Part shown: positions 45,162 through 53,961 of the stretch, one piece after another
Layout: every line of letters starts with the position of its first letter
Numbering within the stretch: the stretch's first letter is position 1
Assembly: GCF_900142885.1 (NCBI RefSeq)
Contig: NZ_FRCL01000002.1
Coordinates: 310,001 to 374,000, forward strand
Length of the DNA stretch: 64,000 nt
From: Flavobacterium xinjiangense
GTDB lineage: Bacteria; Bacteroidota; Bacteroidia; Flavobacteriales; Flavobacteriaceae
Direction: 5' to 3'
Program-made: the position numbers and the translations under genes
Notes under the pieces: generated by a model
The model's database searches: none
Seen by the model: only the letters and a program-made list of their open reading frames with translations
Told to the model about the DNA's origin: nothing

Positions 45162-45181
45162 AGACGCGAAGTATTGCGTCT
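45162..45181. repeat. Short hairpin AGACGC/GCGTCT between the metH halves
   Basis: A 6-bp GC-rich stem with loop GAAGTATT. A second weak pairing GCCTC/GAGGC follows. It resembles an intergenic spacer repeat and not a terminator, since it lacks a T-run. Confidence 0.4.
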
Positions 45182-45237
45182 GAATTATAGCCTCGATGTA
45201 TTGGAATTAGTGAATTTGAGGCAAAAAAAAATAAAAA

Positions 45238-47916
45238 ATGGCACAAGAAACTAGAAGAAACCTTGTATTATCGGGATTAGAGCCTTTAATCATTACGCCG
45301 GAAAGCGTTTTTGTGAATATTGGTGAACGAACCAATGTTACAGGTTCTAGAAAATTCCTTCGATTAATTAAGGAAGAAAAATACGAAGAAGCACTCAGTA
45401 TCGCTAAAGAACAAGTAGAAGGTGGCGCACAAATCATCGATATTAATATGGATGAAGGAATGCTCGATGGCGAATATGCCATGACAAAATTCCTGAATTT
45501 GATTGCTGCCGAACCTGATATTTCTAGAGTTCCAATTATGATTGATAGCTCAAAATGGGATATCATCGAAGCGGGTCTGAAAGTAGTACAAGGAAAGAGT
45601 GTTGTAAACTCAATTTCTTTGAAAGAAGGGGAAGAGCAATTCATTCATCATGCTAAATTGATTAAGCGCTATGGTGCTGCGGCAATTATTATGGCTTTTG
45701 ATGAGGTGGGACAAGCGGATAATTACGAACGTCGAGTAGAAATTTGTCAACGTTCGTATGATATATTAGTGAATAAAGTTGGTTTTCCTCCACAGGATAT
45801 TATTTTCGATTTGAATATATTTCCCGTAGCGACAGGAATGGAAGAACACCGCTTGAATGCTTTGGATTTCTTTAGAGGAACGAAATGGGTTCGAGAAAAT
45901 TTGCCTCATGCACACATTAGTGGTGGAGTAAGTAATGTTTCGTTTTCGTTTAGAGGAAATGATACGGTTCGGGAAGCGATGCACTCGGTATTTTTATATC
46001 ATGCGATTCAGCATGGTATGACGATGGGAATTGTAAACCCAGAGATGCTTTCCATTTATGATGAAATTCCAAAGGATTTATTAGAACATGTTGAAGATGT
46101 TATTCTAAACAGACGTGATGATGCAACCGAAAGATTATTGGATTTTGCAGAGAATGTAAAAGGAGATGTAAAGAGTAATGAAAAAGCAGTTCAAGAATGG
46201 CGTTCGGGTACCGTTCAAGAACGAATTACACACTCCCTTGTAAAAGGAGTCGATGCCTTTATAGAAATTGATGTTGAAGAAGCCAGACAGGCAGCAACAA
46301 AACCTATTGAAGTTATCGAAATTAACTTGATGACAGGAATGAATGTTGTGGGTGATTTGTTTGGTTCCGGTAAAATGTTTTTACCTCAGGTTGTAAAATC
46401 GGCACGTGTAATGAAAAAAGCGGTGGCCTATTTATTGCCTTACATTGAAGCAAGCAAACAAGCGGGTGACAAACAAGGAAATGGAAAAATCCTTATGGCA
46501 ACCGTAAAAGGCGATGTACACGATATTGGTAAAAATATTGTTAGCGTGGTGCTGGCCTGTAATAATTATGAGATAGTAGATTTGGGTGTAATGGTACCAC
46601 CTGAAAAAATTATAGCAGCTGCCATTGAGCACAATGTAGATATTATTGGATTAAGCGGATTAATCACGCCATCACTGGATGAAATGGTTTATCTCGCCAA
46701 AGAATTAGATAAACGAGGGCTGAAAATCCCAGTAATGATTGGTGGAGCAACGACTTCTAGAGCACATACTGCGGTGAAAATTGCGCCTCAATATAGAGAA
46801 ACAGTAATACACGTAAACGATGCTTCGAGAGCCGTGACGGTGGCTGGAAGTTTATTAAATAAGGACAGAAAGATATACGCAAGCGATATTAGAGCAGAAT
46901 ATGATGCTTTTAGAGAAACATTTTTGAATCGTTCGCGAGATAAAAATTTCCTAACCATTGAGCAAGCGCGTAAAAATAAATTGCAATTGGATTGGGCCAA
47001 TTTTACTCCTGTAAAACCAAATGTAATTGGAGAACAAACCATCGAAGTCGATTTGGATGTTTTGGTTCCGTATATTGACTGGACTCCATTTTTTAGAACA
47101 TGGGAATTGTTCGGGAAATACCCTGCGATTTTAACGGATGAGGTAGTAGGAGAACAAGCAACGGCTGTTTTTGCAGATGCACAAGAAATGTTGGAAGTTA
47201 TTTTGAGAGAAAAGAAACTAACCGCTAAAGGAATTTACGGAATTTTTCCTGCGAATCAAATCAACGATGATGATATTGAATTGAGTGATGAAAACGGAAA
47301 ACCATTGCAGACATTCTTGACTTTACGTCAGCAATCGCAAAAAACTAAAGGAGCTCCAAACATCGCATTGGCTGATTTTATTGCTCCAAAAGACAGTGGA
47401 AAAGTCGATTATATGGGTGCATTTTGTGTAACTACCGGTTTTGGTGTTGACGAATGGGCAGCTGAATTCGAAAGAGATTTAGACGATTATAATTCGATTA
47501 TGGTAAAAGCATTGGCGGACCGTTTTGCTGAAGCTTTCGCCGAATATTTGCACGAAAAAATCCGTAAAGAAATTTGGGGTTATTCGTCCGATGAAGCTTT
47601 GAGTACAGAGGCAATGATTGCTGAAGATTACAAAGGAATTCGTCCGGCGCCAGGGTATCCCGCTTGTCCAGACCATTTAGAAAAACCTACTATTTGGAAA
47701 TTACTAAATGTAGAAAAAGAAATTGGTGTGACTTTAACGGAAAGTATGGCAATGTGGCCGGCTTCATCGGTTTCTGGATATTATTTTGGGAATCCGGAAA
47801 GCAAGTATTTTGGACTCGGAAAAATAAAAGAAGACCAAGTTATTGATTACGCCAAGCGAAGAAGTGTTTCCACTGAAGTCGCAACGAAATGGTTGAACCC
47901 AAATATAGCAGATTAA
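45238..47916 (+). CDS. metH: Methionine synthase, folate-cobalamin-activation modules (split MetH C-part)
   Basis: An 892-residue protein. The pterin-binding domain (about 15-300) has [18 protein letters not shown]. The cobalamin module has [18 protein letters not shown] with the axial ligand His428 and [20 protein letters not shown]. The C-terminal SAM activation domain has [20 protein letters not shown] and [16 protein letters not shown]. It methylates homocysteine bound to the separate N-module with methyl-THF from MetF, encoded 81 bp downstream. Confidence 0.95.
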   Translation: MAQETRRNLVLSGLEPLIITPESVFVNIGERTNVTGSRKFLRLIKEEKYEEALSIAKEQVEGGAQIIDINMDEGMLDGEYAMTKFLNLIAAEPDISRVPIMIDSSKWDIIEAGLKVVQGKSVVNSISLKEGEEQFIHHAKLIKRYGAAAIIMAFDEVGQADNYERRVEICQRSYDILVNKVGFPPQDIIFDLNIFPVATGMEEHRLNALDFFRGTKWVRENLPHAHISGGVSNVSFSFRGNDTVREAMHSVFLYHAIQHGMTMGIVNPEMLSIYDEIPKDLLEHVEDVILNRRDDATERLLDFAENVKGDVKSNEKAVQEWRSGTVQERITHSLVKGVDAFIEIDVEEARQAATKPIEVIEINLMTGMNVVGDLFGSGKMFLPQVVKSARVMKKAVAYLLPYIEASKQAGDKQGNGKILMATVKGDVHDIGKNIVSVVLACNNYEIVDLGVMVPPEKIIAAAIEHNVDIIGLSGLITPSLDEMVYLAKELDKRGLKIPVMIGGATTSRAHTAVKIAPQYRETVIHVNDASRAVTVAGSLLNKDRKIYASDIRAEYDAFRETFLNRSRDKNFLTIEQARKNKLQLDWANFTPVKPNVIGEQTIEVDLDVLVPYIDWTPFFRTWELFGKYPAILTDEVVGEQATAVFADAQEMLEVILREKKLTAKGIYGIFPANQINDDDIELSDENGKPLQTFLTLRQQSQKTKGAPNIALADFIAPKDSGKVDYMGAFCVTTGFGVDEWAAEFERDLDDYNSIMVKALADRFAEAFAEYLHEKIRKEIWGYSSDEALSTEAMIAEDYKGIRPAPGYPACPDHLEKPTIWKLLNVEKEIGVTLTESMAMWPASSVSGYYFGNPESKYFGLGKIKEDQVIDYAKRRSVSTEVATKWLNPNIAD

Positions 47917-47931
47917 AAATTTAGTCACAAA

Positions 47932-47976
47932 GTCAAAAGTCATAAAGTCCAAAGGACGTGACTTTAGACTTTTGAC
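47932..47976. repeat. Imperfect 17-bp hairpin between metH and metF
   Basis: GTCAAAAGTCATAAAGTC pairs with GACTTTAGACTTTTGAC apart from one bulged base, with loop CAAAGGACGT. There is no T-run. It may be a spacer repeat or an mRNA stabiliser; no function is shown. Confidence 0.45.
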
Positions 47977-47997
47977 ATTCAAACTTTAAGACTTAAG

Positions 47998-48954
47998 ATG
48001 AAAGTAACACAACATATAGAAGCAGCAAAAGGGGATACATTATTCTCGTTTGAAATTATTCCGCCTCAAAAAGGCAAAAGCATTCAGGAATTATACGATA
48101 ATATTGATCCATTGATGGAGTTTAAACCACCATTTATAGACGTTACCACTTCTCGCGAGGAATATATTTACGTGGATAAAGGCAACGGTTTACTAGACAA
48201 AAGACTAACCAGAATGCGTCCTGGGACCTTGGGAATTTGCGCTTCCATAAAACATAAATACAATGTAGATACCATTCCTCATGTGCTTTGCGGAGGTTTT
48301 ACCAAAGAAGAAACCGAGTATTTATTGGTTGATTGTCATTATTTGGGTTTAGATAACGTAATGGCGCTGCGTGGTGATGCGATGAAAGACGAACAATATT
48401 TTATGCCAAAAAAGGGAGGGAATGATTTTGCTGTCGATTTGGTGAAACAAATCTATCAATTGAATCAAGGAAAATACCTGCATGATGTGATGGAAGTTGA
48501 TAATAAAGCCAATTTTTGTATTGGAGTTGCGGGTTATCCGGAGAAACATTTGGAATCTCCTTCTTTGCAATCCGATTTAAAAAGACTGAAGGAAAAAGTG
48601 GATGCAGGAGCTGATTATGTGGTTACGCAAATGTTTTTTGACAATGCTAAATACTTTGAATTTGTTGCCAAAGCGAGAGAAATGGGAATTACCGTTCCTA
48701 TTATTCCAGGAATCAAACCAATCGCGGTACAAAGACACTTACAAGTATTGCCACAAATTTTCCGAATCGATTTACCGGAAGATTTGATTCAGGCTGTTGA
48801 TCAATGCAAAAATAATGCGGATATCAGACAAGTAGGAATAGAATGGGCGATTCAACAATCATTAGAGTTGAAAGCGGCCGGCGTTCCCGTGTTGCACTAT
48901 TATTCTATGGGAAAATCAGAAAATATTCGTCAAATAGCGAGTAAGGTTTTTTAG
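47998..48954 (+). CDS. metF: Methylenetetrahydrofolate reductase [NAD(P)H]
   Basis: A 318-residue TIM-barrel flavoprotein that makes 5-methyl-THF for MetH. FSFEIIPPQKGKSIQELYDN, FIDVTTSREEYIYVDKGNGL, NVMALRGDAMKDEQ, the FAD-site VAGYPEKHLESPSLQSDLKR and DYVVTQMFFDNAKYFEFV are family marks. It is the last gene of the metH operon; the TAG stop runs directly into repeat copy F. Confidence 0.95.
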   Translation: MKVTQHIEAAKGDTLFSFEIIPPQKGKSIQELYDNIDPLMEFKPPFIDVTTSREEYIYVDKGNGLLDKRLTRMRPGTLGICASIKHKYNVDTIPHVLCGGFTKEETEYLLVDCHYLGLDNVMALRGDAMKDEQYFMPKKGGNDFAVDLVKQIYQLNQGKYLHDVMEVDNKANFCIGVAGYPEKHLESPSLQSDLKRLKEKVDAGADYVVTQMFFDNAKYFEFVAKAREMGITVPIIPGIKPIAVQRHLQVLPQIFRIDLPEDLIQAVDQCKNNADIRQVGIEWAIQQSLELKAAGVPVLHYYSMGKSENIRQIASKVF

Positions 48955-49037
48955 GAGCTATTTCCAGCTATTCGTTACAATCTTTTCTTGTCTCAAAAGA
49001 CGAGACAAGAAAAGGATTTTCACTTCTATCTGGGCTA
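48954..49037 (+). repeat. Structured dispersed repeat, copy F
   Basis: It begins GGAGCTATTTCCAGCTA at the last base of the metF stop codon and ends CTATCTGGGCTA. Central stem CTTTTCTTGTCTC/GAGACAAGAAAAG; basal pairing CCAG/CTGG, as in copy B. Confidence 0.85.
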
Positions 49038-49084
49038 GGGATTTAATATTCCTCAATATCGTTAGTCCTTACAAATTCTCATTA

Positions 49085-49149
49085 TTTTGTCATTCCGACG
49101 AAGGAGGAATCCCACATGATGAGATTCCTCCTTCGTCGGAATGACAAAA
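49085..49149. repeat. 27-bp perfect inverted repeat (GTCATTCCGACGAAGGAG type)
   Basis: Arms 49085-49111 and 49123-49149 are perfectly complementary with an 11-nt loop. It is located between convergent metF and gldA and is distinct in sequence from the GGAGCTA repeat family. T-runs are short on both sides, so it could weakly terminate both genes. Confidence 0.75.
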
Positions 49150-49184
49150 CTGAGTTGTTTTATCTAAAATCAGCAATTTGAATA

Positions 49185-50084
49185 CTACTCCTTTGTTATT
49201 TCTCTAAAAACAGCCTCCAAGTTTTTATTCTTCTGATTGAGTTGTAAGGTTTTCAAACCATTATCATGAGCAAAATCAAAAACCGCCGGACGCATATCTT
49301 TATCGGATACAAAAGTCAGTTCCCAGGAAAAATCATGAGTGTTTTTGAAAGATTTCAAATGAGGAATTTTAGCAATGGCTTGTTCCTCTATTTTATAATC
49401 AAATTCTACTTCTATAATCTGTTCTTTGTCGGCAGAGATTAAGTTGTCCAGTTTTTTATCGGCAACGATTTTTCCGTTGTTGATGATGATAACACGGTCA
49501 CAAATGGCTTCCACTTCCTGCATAATGTGCGTAGAAAGAAAAACGGTTTTGTCTTTACCTGCATTTTTAATTACGTTGCGTATTTCAATCAATTGGTTCG
49601 GATCTAAACCGGTAGTTGGTTCGTCCAGAATCAAAACATCGGGATTGTGCAATAAAGCGTTGGCAAGACCTACGCGTTGACGATACCCTTTGGATAATTG
49701 CCCTATTTTTTTATGGCTTTCGGTGCTTAGACCTGTCAATTGAATTACTTCTTCGATTCGGGATTTGGCTACTTTATACACATCAGCATTAAAAGCCAAA
49801 TATTCCCTCACATACAAATCCAAATACAACGGATTGTGTTCCGGAAGGTAGCCAATAGAAAGTTGCACTGCTTTTTGTTGAGTGTTTACATCATTTCCAT
49901 TTACGATTGCAGAGCCTTCATCGGCATTGATGTACGTGGTCAATATTTTCATTAAAGTCGATTTCCCGGCTCCATTTGGACCCAAGAAACCAACGATTTC
50001 TCCTTTTTTTACAGAAAAAGAAATGTTATCCAACGCTTTTTGGGCACCGTAGCTTTTTGAGATATTATTTACTTCTATTGACAT
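49185..50084 (-). CDS. gldA: Gliding-motility ABC transporter ATP-binding protein GldA
   Basis: A 299-residue ABC ATPase. Walker A is GPNGAGKST (35-43), the signature is LSKGYRQ (130-136), Walker B is LILDEP (151-156) and the H-loop His is His186 in STHIMQE. Sequence and length match GldA, which with GldF and GldG (encoded elsewhere) supports gliding in F. johnsoniae. A -7-like TACTTTTG on the minus strand is at 50101-50108. It agrees with the PorT gene in the window in pointing to a gliding/T9SS organism. Confidence 0.88.
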   Translation of the reverse strand: MSIEVNNISKSYGAQKALDNISFSVKKGEIVGFLGPNGAGKSTLMKILTTYINADEGSAIVNGNDVNTQQKAVQLSIGYLPEHNPLYLDLYVREYLAFNADVYKVAKSRIEEVIQLTGLSTESHKKIGQLSKGYRQRVGLANALLHNPDVLILDEPTTGLDPNQLIEIRNVIKNAGKDKTVFLSTHIMQEVEAICDRVIIINNGKIVADKKLDNLISADKEQIIEVEFDYKIEEQAIAKIPHLKSFKNTHDFSWELTFVSDKDMRPAVFDFAHDNGLKTLQLNQKNKNLEAVFREITKE

Positions 50085-50238
50085 GGAATATATTTTGTTA
50101 CAAAAGTAAACAGAATAATCTTTGATTTATTAGTTTTCAGCTCACAATATCTAAAACTGTATCTTCAACGCTTTAAAGTTTAATAATGATTGGGATGTTT
50201 CTCAATTAGATTTCTATATTTATAGAAAATTAAAAAAC

Positions 50239-51489
50239 ATGAATCAACAAAGCGGTAAATCAAGTTTATTTAAAACATACAGTAGCATCATTTGGTTACT
50301 ATGCGGAATTATAGCCGGAAGTATATTAGGATTGGTTTTTGGAAAAGATGTAGAAATCATCAAGCCATTAGGTGATATATTTTTGAATTTGCTGTTTACA
50401 GCAATAATACCGTTGATTTTTTTTACCATCGCATCTTCGATTGCAAGTTTAGAAAAATCAGAGAAATTAGGGAAACTATTTGTGATTGTTATTGGTGTGT
50501 TTTTAAGTACCGTACTTATTTCGGCAATATTAATGATTATTGGAGTGTTACTTTTTCCGATTCATCAAGATATTATCATTTCAAAAATTCCATTAGAAAG
50601 TATTCAAAGCGGTAATGCAGGATCACAAATTACCCAATTGCTTACTGCCGGTGATTTTTATGAATTGCTTTCTCGAAAAAGTATGTTGGCATTAATTATA
50701 TTTTCCTTTTTAATAGGTTTTGCCAGTTTGCGTTCGGGTGAAAAAGGTGCCAGTTTCAGAGATTTTCTAAATTCTGGAAATGAAGTAATGAAACAATTGC
50801 TGCATCTGATAATGAAAACCGCTCCCATAGGATTAGGGGCTTATTTTGCCTATCAGGTTGGGATTTTCGGACCGCAATTATTTGGAGCTTATGCTAAACC
50901 TTTGGGGCTTTATTATGCAGTTTGTGCGTTCTATTTTGTCGTGTTTTTTAGTTTGTATGCATTTATCGCTGGTGGGAAAAACGGAATAAAAGTCTTTTGG
51001 GGAAATAATATTACACCGTCATTAACAGCTTTAGGAACTTGTAGCAGTATCGCGACAATACCGGCCAATTTAGAAGCAGCGGAGAAAATGAACATACCAG
51101 CACATATTCGCAATATTGCTATCCCATTAGGCGCGCCTTTGCACAAAGACGGATCGAGCATGTCATCTATTATTAAGATTGCGGTTATTTTTGCGATGTT
51201 TGGCAAGGATTTCACTGATCCGCACACTTTACTGTTAGCATTAGGAATCACAGTAATCGTTTCGGTGGTTGAAGGCGGAATTCCAAACGGTGGATATATA
51301 GGAGAAATTTTGGCTATTACCATTTATGGTTTCCCGATGGAGCAAGCTTTACCGGCTGCTATGATTGTGGGAACTTTAGTGGATCCTATGGCAACCTTAC
51401 TAAATGCCAATGGTGATGTTGTTTCATCGATGCTGATTACCCGAATTGCGGAAGGAAAAAGATGGCTTTCGGTTATGATTGCTTCCTAA
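50239..51489 (+). CDS. Dicarboxylate/amino acid:cation symporter (DAACS family)
   Basis: A 416-residue transporter of the glutamate/aspartate/dicarboxylate family. Family features are visible: IPLIFFTIASSIASLE, the hairpin region TALGTCSSIATIPANLEAAE, GAPLHKDGSSMSSIIKIAVI and ATLLNANGDVVSSMLITR. About eight spans and two re-entrant loops are expected. Substrate specificity cannot be assigned. It lies directly upstream of the pheA leader and may bring in amino acids. Confidence 0.92.
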   Translation: MNQQSGKSSLFKTYSSIIWLLCGIIAGSILGLVFGKDVEIIKPLGDIFLNLLFTAIIPLIFFTIASSIASLEKSEKLGKLFVIVIGVFLSTVLISAILMIIGVLLFPIHQDIIISKIPLESIQSGNAGSQITQLLTAGDFYELLSRKSMLALIIFSFLIGFASLRSGEKGASFRDFLNSGNEVMKQLLHLIMKTAPIGLGAYFAYQVGIFGPQLFGAYAKPLGLYYAVCAFYFVVFFSLYAFIAGGKNGIKVFWGNNITPSLTALGTCSSIATIPANLEAAEKMNIPAHIRNIAIPLGAPLHKDGSSMSSIIKIAVIFAMFGKDFTDPHTLLLALGITVIVSVVEGGIPNGGYIGEILAITIYGFPMEQALPAAMIVGTLVDPMATLLNANGDVVSSMLITRIAEGKRWLSVMIAS

Positions 51490-51634
51490 TTACTGTTTTT
51501 TAATAAAATTAGCGTAAAAGTCATTTTGGAATCGGTAATAAACCCTGAATTAAAAATCATTTATTTAAGTATTTGATAATAAAAAGGTTGTTTAACAAAG
51601 AATTCGTTTTTTGTTACGTAAAAGAATATTTTTT

Positions 51635-51666
51635 TTTGGGTTGGTTCGAAATAAGGCCTACATTTG
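51635..51666 (+). promoter_or_regulatory. Promoter of the pheA operon (TTTG-N20-TACATTTG)
   Basis: TTTG (51635-51638), a 20-bp spacer and TACATTTG (51659-51666), a full match. The transcript should start near 51673, about 25 nt before the leader ORF. Confidence 0.78.
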
Positions 51667-51698
51667 CATTATAATTATTAAGAATAACACACACAATC

Positions 51699-51755
51699 AT
51701 GTCTCATAACCGTTTTTATTTTAGCAACACTTATTATTTCTTCTTTAGGAAGTAA
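51699..51755 (+). CDS. Phe/Tyr-rich leader peptide of the pheA operon
   Basis: An 18-codon ORF, MSHNRFYFSNTYYFFFRK, with five Phe and three Tyr. Right after its TAA stop, GGATTGT (51757-51763) can pair with ACAATCC (51806-51812), which overlaps the left arm of the terminator at 51808-51836. A ribosome stalled on the Phe/Tyr codons would leave GGATTGT free and stop terminator formation; one at the stop codon would cover it. This is the layout of a classical pheL-type attenuator. Pairings are seen, function is inferred. Confidence 0.82.
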   Translation: MSHNRFYFSNTYYFFFRK

Positions 51756-51807
51756 GGGATTGTGCTATGGTTATTTGAAAAACAACAAACAAATAAAACT
51801 AATATAC

Positions 51808-51836
51808 AATCCTGATGAAAATCAGGATTTTTTTTT
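51808..51836 (+). terminator. Attenuator terminator upstream of pheA
   Basis: Perfect 9-bp stem AATCCTGAT/ATCAGGATT with GAAA loop and nine T, 17 bp before the pheA ATG. Confidence 0.92.
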
Positions 51837-51853
51837 GCTTAAAAGTTTAGAAT

Positions 51854-52681
51854 ATGAATGCAAAAATTGCAATACAAGGTATAAAAGGCTCTTTTCATCA
51901 TCAAGTGGCACAAGAATATTATTATCAAAATGTTGAGGTTGATGAATGTTTGTCTTTTGAGGAATTGATTGATAGTCTAATGTCAGGTAAATCAGATCAA
52001 GCGGTTATGGCGATAGAAAATTCTATTGCGGGACCAATAATCCCGAATTACGCTTTGATTGATAAAAATAATCTTCATATAATTGGAGAACATTATTTAG
52101 ATATTCATCAAAATTTTATGGCTTTAAAAGGTCAAAAAATAGAAGATATCCTGGAAGTACATTCTCATCCAATGGCCTTATTACAGTGTATGGGATTTTT
52201 GAAAAAGTATCCAAATATAAAATTAGTCGAAGATAAAGATACCGCTGAAACAGCCAGAAGAATTCATCAGAATCAATTAAAAGGCATTGCTGCAATTGCG
52301 AGTAAAACAGCTTCTGAAATGTATGATTTAGAGATTTTGGCTCCGGAAATTCAGACCATTAATAATAACATGACAAGATTTGTTATCATTAATAAAGCCG
52401 ATAATTTTGTTTCCAAAAATGAAATAAACAGAGCTTCCATCAAATTTGAATTGGATCACAAACGAGGCAGTTTAGCAGCAGTTCTGAATGTAATGAGTGA
52501 TTGTAAACTGAATTTAACCAAAATACAATCGTTGCCCAAAATTGAAACACCTTGGAAATATTCCTTTTTTGTGGATGTTACTTTTGATAAATACGAAGAT
52601 TATGCAAAAGCAAAAGCATTACTGACCATTATGGCTGAATACTTCAAAGTGTTAGGCGAATATAAAAATACAAAACCATGA
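51854..52681 (+). CDS. pheA: Prephenate dehydratase
   Basis: A 275-residue enzyme that converts prephenate to phenylpyruvate. The dehydratase domain begins KIAIQGIKGSFHHQVAQEYY and has VMAIENSIAGPIIPNYALID and the TRF motif in NNNMTRFVII. The C-terminal ACT domain (about 193-270) begins ASIKFELDHKRGSLAAVLNV and probably binds Phe for feedback. No chorismate mutase domain is fused; that activity is at the other end of the operon. Its stop overlaps the next start (ATGA). Confidence 0.96.
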   Translation: MNAKIAIQGIKGSFHHQVAQEYYYQNVEVDECLSFEELIDSLMSGKSDQAVMAIENSIAGPIIPNYALIDKNNLHIIGEHYLDIHQNFMALKGQKIEDILEVHSHPMALLQCMGFLKKYPNIKLVEDKDTAETARRIHQNQLKGIAAIASKTASEMYDLEILAPEIQTINNNMTRFVIINKADNFVSKNEINRASIKFELDHKRGSLAAVLNVMSDCKLNLTKIQSLPKIETPWKYSFFVDVTFDKYEDYAKAKALLTIMAEYFKVLGEYKNTKP

Positions 52682-53826
52682 TTACAACCGCTAAGCGTTT
52701 AGATATAATTGAAGAATACTATTTCTCCTCAAAATTGAGAGAAGTAAGACAATTGGCTTCTGAAGGGAAACCAATTATCAATATGGGAATTGGAAGCCCG
52801 GATTTACAACCTTCACAAGCTGTTGTTGACGCAGTGGTTGCAGCAATGCAAGATGAAAATGCGCATCAATACCAGAGCTATCAAGGATTACCGGAATTAC
52901 GACAAGGCATGGCTGATTTCTATCAGAACAACTTTAATGTTGCGTTGAATCCAGCTAATGAAATTTTGCCTTTGATGGGGTCTAAAGAAGGTATTATGCA
53001 TATTTCACTGGCTTTCTTGAATGAAGGAGATCACGTATTGATTCCAAATCCAGGATATCCAACATATACTTCGGTAACAAATTTAGTGGGAGCAATTCCC
53101 GTTTATTATGATTTAAAAGAAAATAATAACTGGGAACCAGATTTTGAAGCTTTGGAAAAATTAGATTTACCGAAAGTGAAAATCATGTGGATTGGTTATC
53201 CGCACATGCCAACAGGAGCAAGAGGAAGTTTGGAGTTATTTGAAAAATTGGTGGCTTTCGCCAAAAAACATAATATTTTGTTAGTCAATGACAATCCGTA
53301 TAGTTTTGTTTTGAATGACAATCCGATGAGTTTGTTGCAAGTAGAAGGCTCAAAAGACGTGGCTTTAGAATTGAATTCTTTGAGCAAGACTTTCAACATG
53401 GCGGGCTGGAGAGTTGGAATGGTTTTAGGAAATGCAGCTTGTATCGATGCAGTTCTAAAAGTAAAAAGCAACATGGACAGCGGAATGTTTTACGGGATTC
53501 AAAAAGGTGCGATTGCAGCTTTAAAAAGTGACAAAACGTGGTTTGAATCGATGAATGCGATTTATAGAAAACGCCGAATTCTTACCGAACAATTGGCGGA
53601 GAAATTAGGTTGTAAAGTATATAAGGAAGGTGTCGGATTATTTGTTTGGGCAAAATTGCCTGACGGAATTACATCAGCCGAGAAATTCATTGATGAAATT
53701 TTATATGACAAATCTATTTTTATTACACCGGGAACCATTTTTGGAAGCAATGGTGAAGGATACATACGATTTGCACTTTGTGTAAAAGAAGAAAAAGTAC
53801 AAGAAGCAATTGATAGATTTGCATAA
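52678..53826 (+). CDS. PLP aminotransferase, probably aromatic
   Basis: A 382-residue class I/II aminotransferase. INMGIGSPDLQPSQAVVDAV, YQSYQGLPELRQGMADFY, IPNPGYPTYTSVTNLVGA and the PLP lysine in LNSLSKTFNMAGWRVGMVLG are present. Position between pheA and tyrA, with a 4-bp overlap to pheA, points to transamination of phenylpyruvate and hydroxyphenylpyruvate, although sequence alone resembles diaminopimelate- and alanine-type enzymes as well. Confidence 0.88.
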   Translation: MITTAKRLDIIEEYYFSSKLREVRQLASEGKPIINMGIGSPDLQPSQAVVDAVVAAMQDENAHQYQSYQGLPELRQGMADFYQNNFNVALNPANEILPLMGSKEGIMHISLAFLNEGDHVLIPNPGYPTYTSVTNLVGAIPVYYDLKENNNWEPDFEALEKLDLPKVKIMWIGYPHMPTGARGSLELFEKLVAFAKKHNILLVNDNPYSFVLNDNPMSLLQVEGSKDVALELNSLSKTFNMAGWRVGMVLGNAACIDAVLKVKSNMDSGMFYGIQKGAIAALKSDKTWFESMNAIYRKRRILTEQLAEKLGCKVYKEGVGLFVWAKLPDGITSAEKFIDEILYDKSIFITPGTIFGSNGEGYIRFALCVKEEKVQEAIDRFA

Positions 53827-53872
53827 AAATATTCGTTTAAGAAAAATAAAAGTTCTAAAAAACGAGATACAC

Positions 53873-53946
53873 TAGCCCTGATAGAAGCGGTATCCTTTTT
53901 TTGGCTTTTTCGGCCAAAAAAGATATAGCGGATAGCAGGATTAGCT
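53873..53946 (-). repeat. Structured dispersed repeat, copy G (reverse orientation inside an operon)
   Basis: Read on the minus strand it goes AGCTAATCCTGCTATCC...CTATATCTTTTTTGGC...GGATACCGCTTC...ATCAGGGCTA. Central stem GGC/GCC plus a T/A tract (one bulge); basal pairing CCTG/CAGG. It lies between the aminotransferase and tyrA, so the + operon transcript contains its complement. Confidence 0.82.
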
Positions 53947-53961
53947 ACAAAAAAACAAGAA

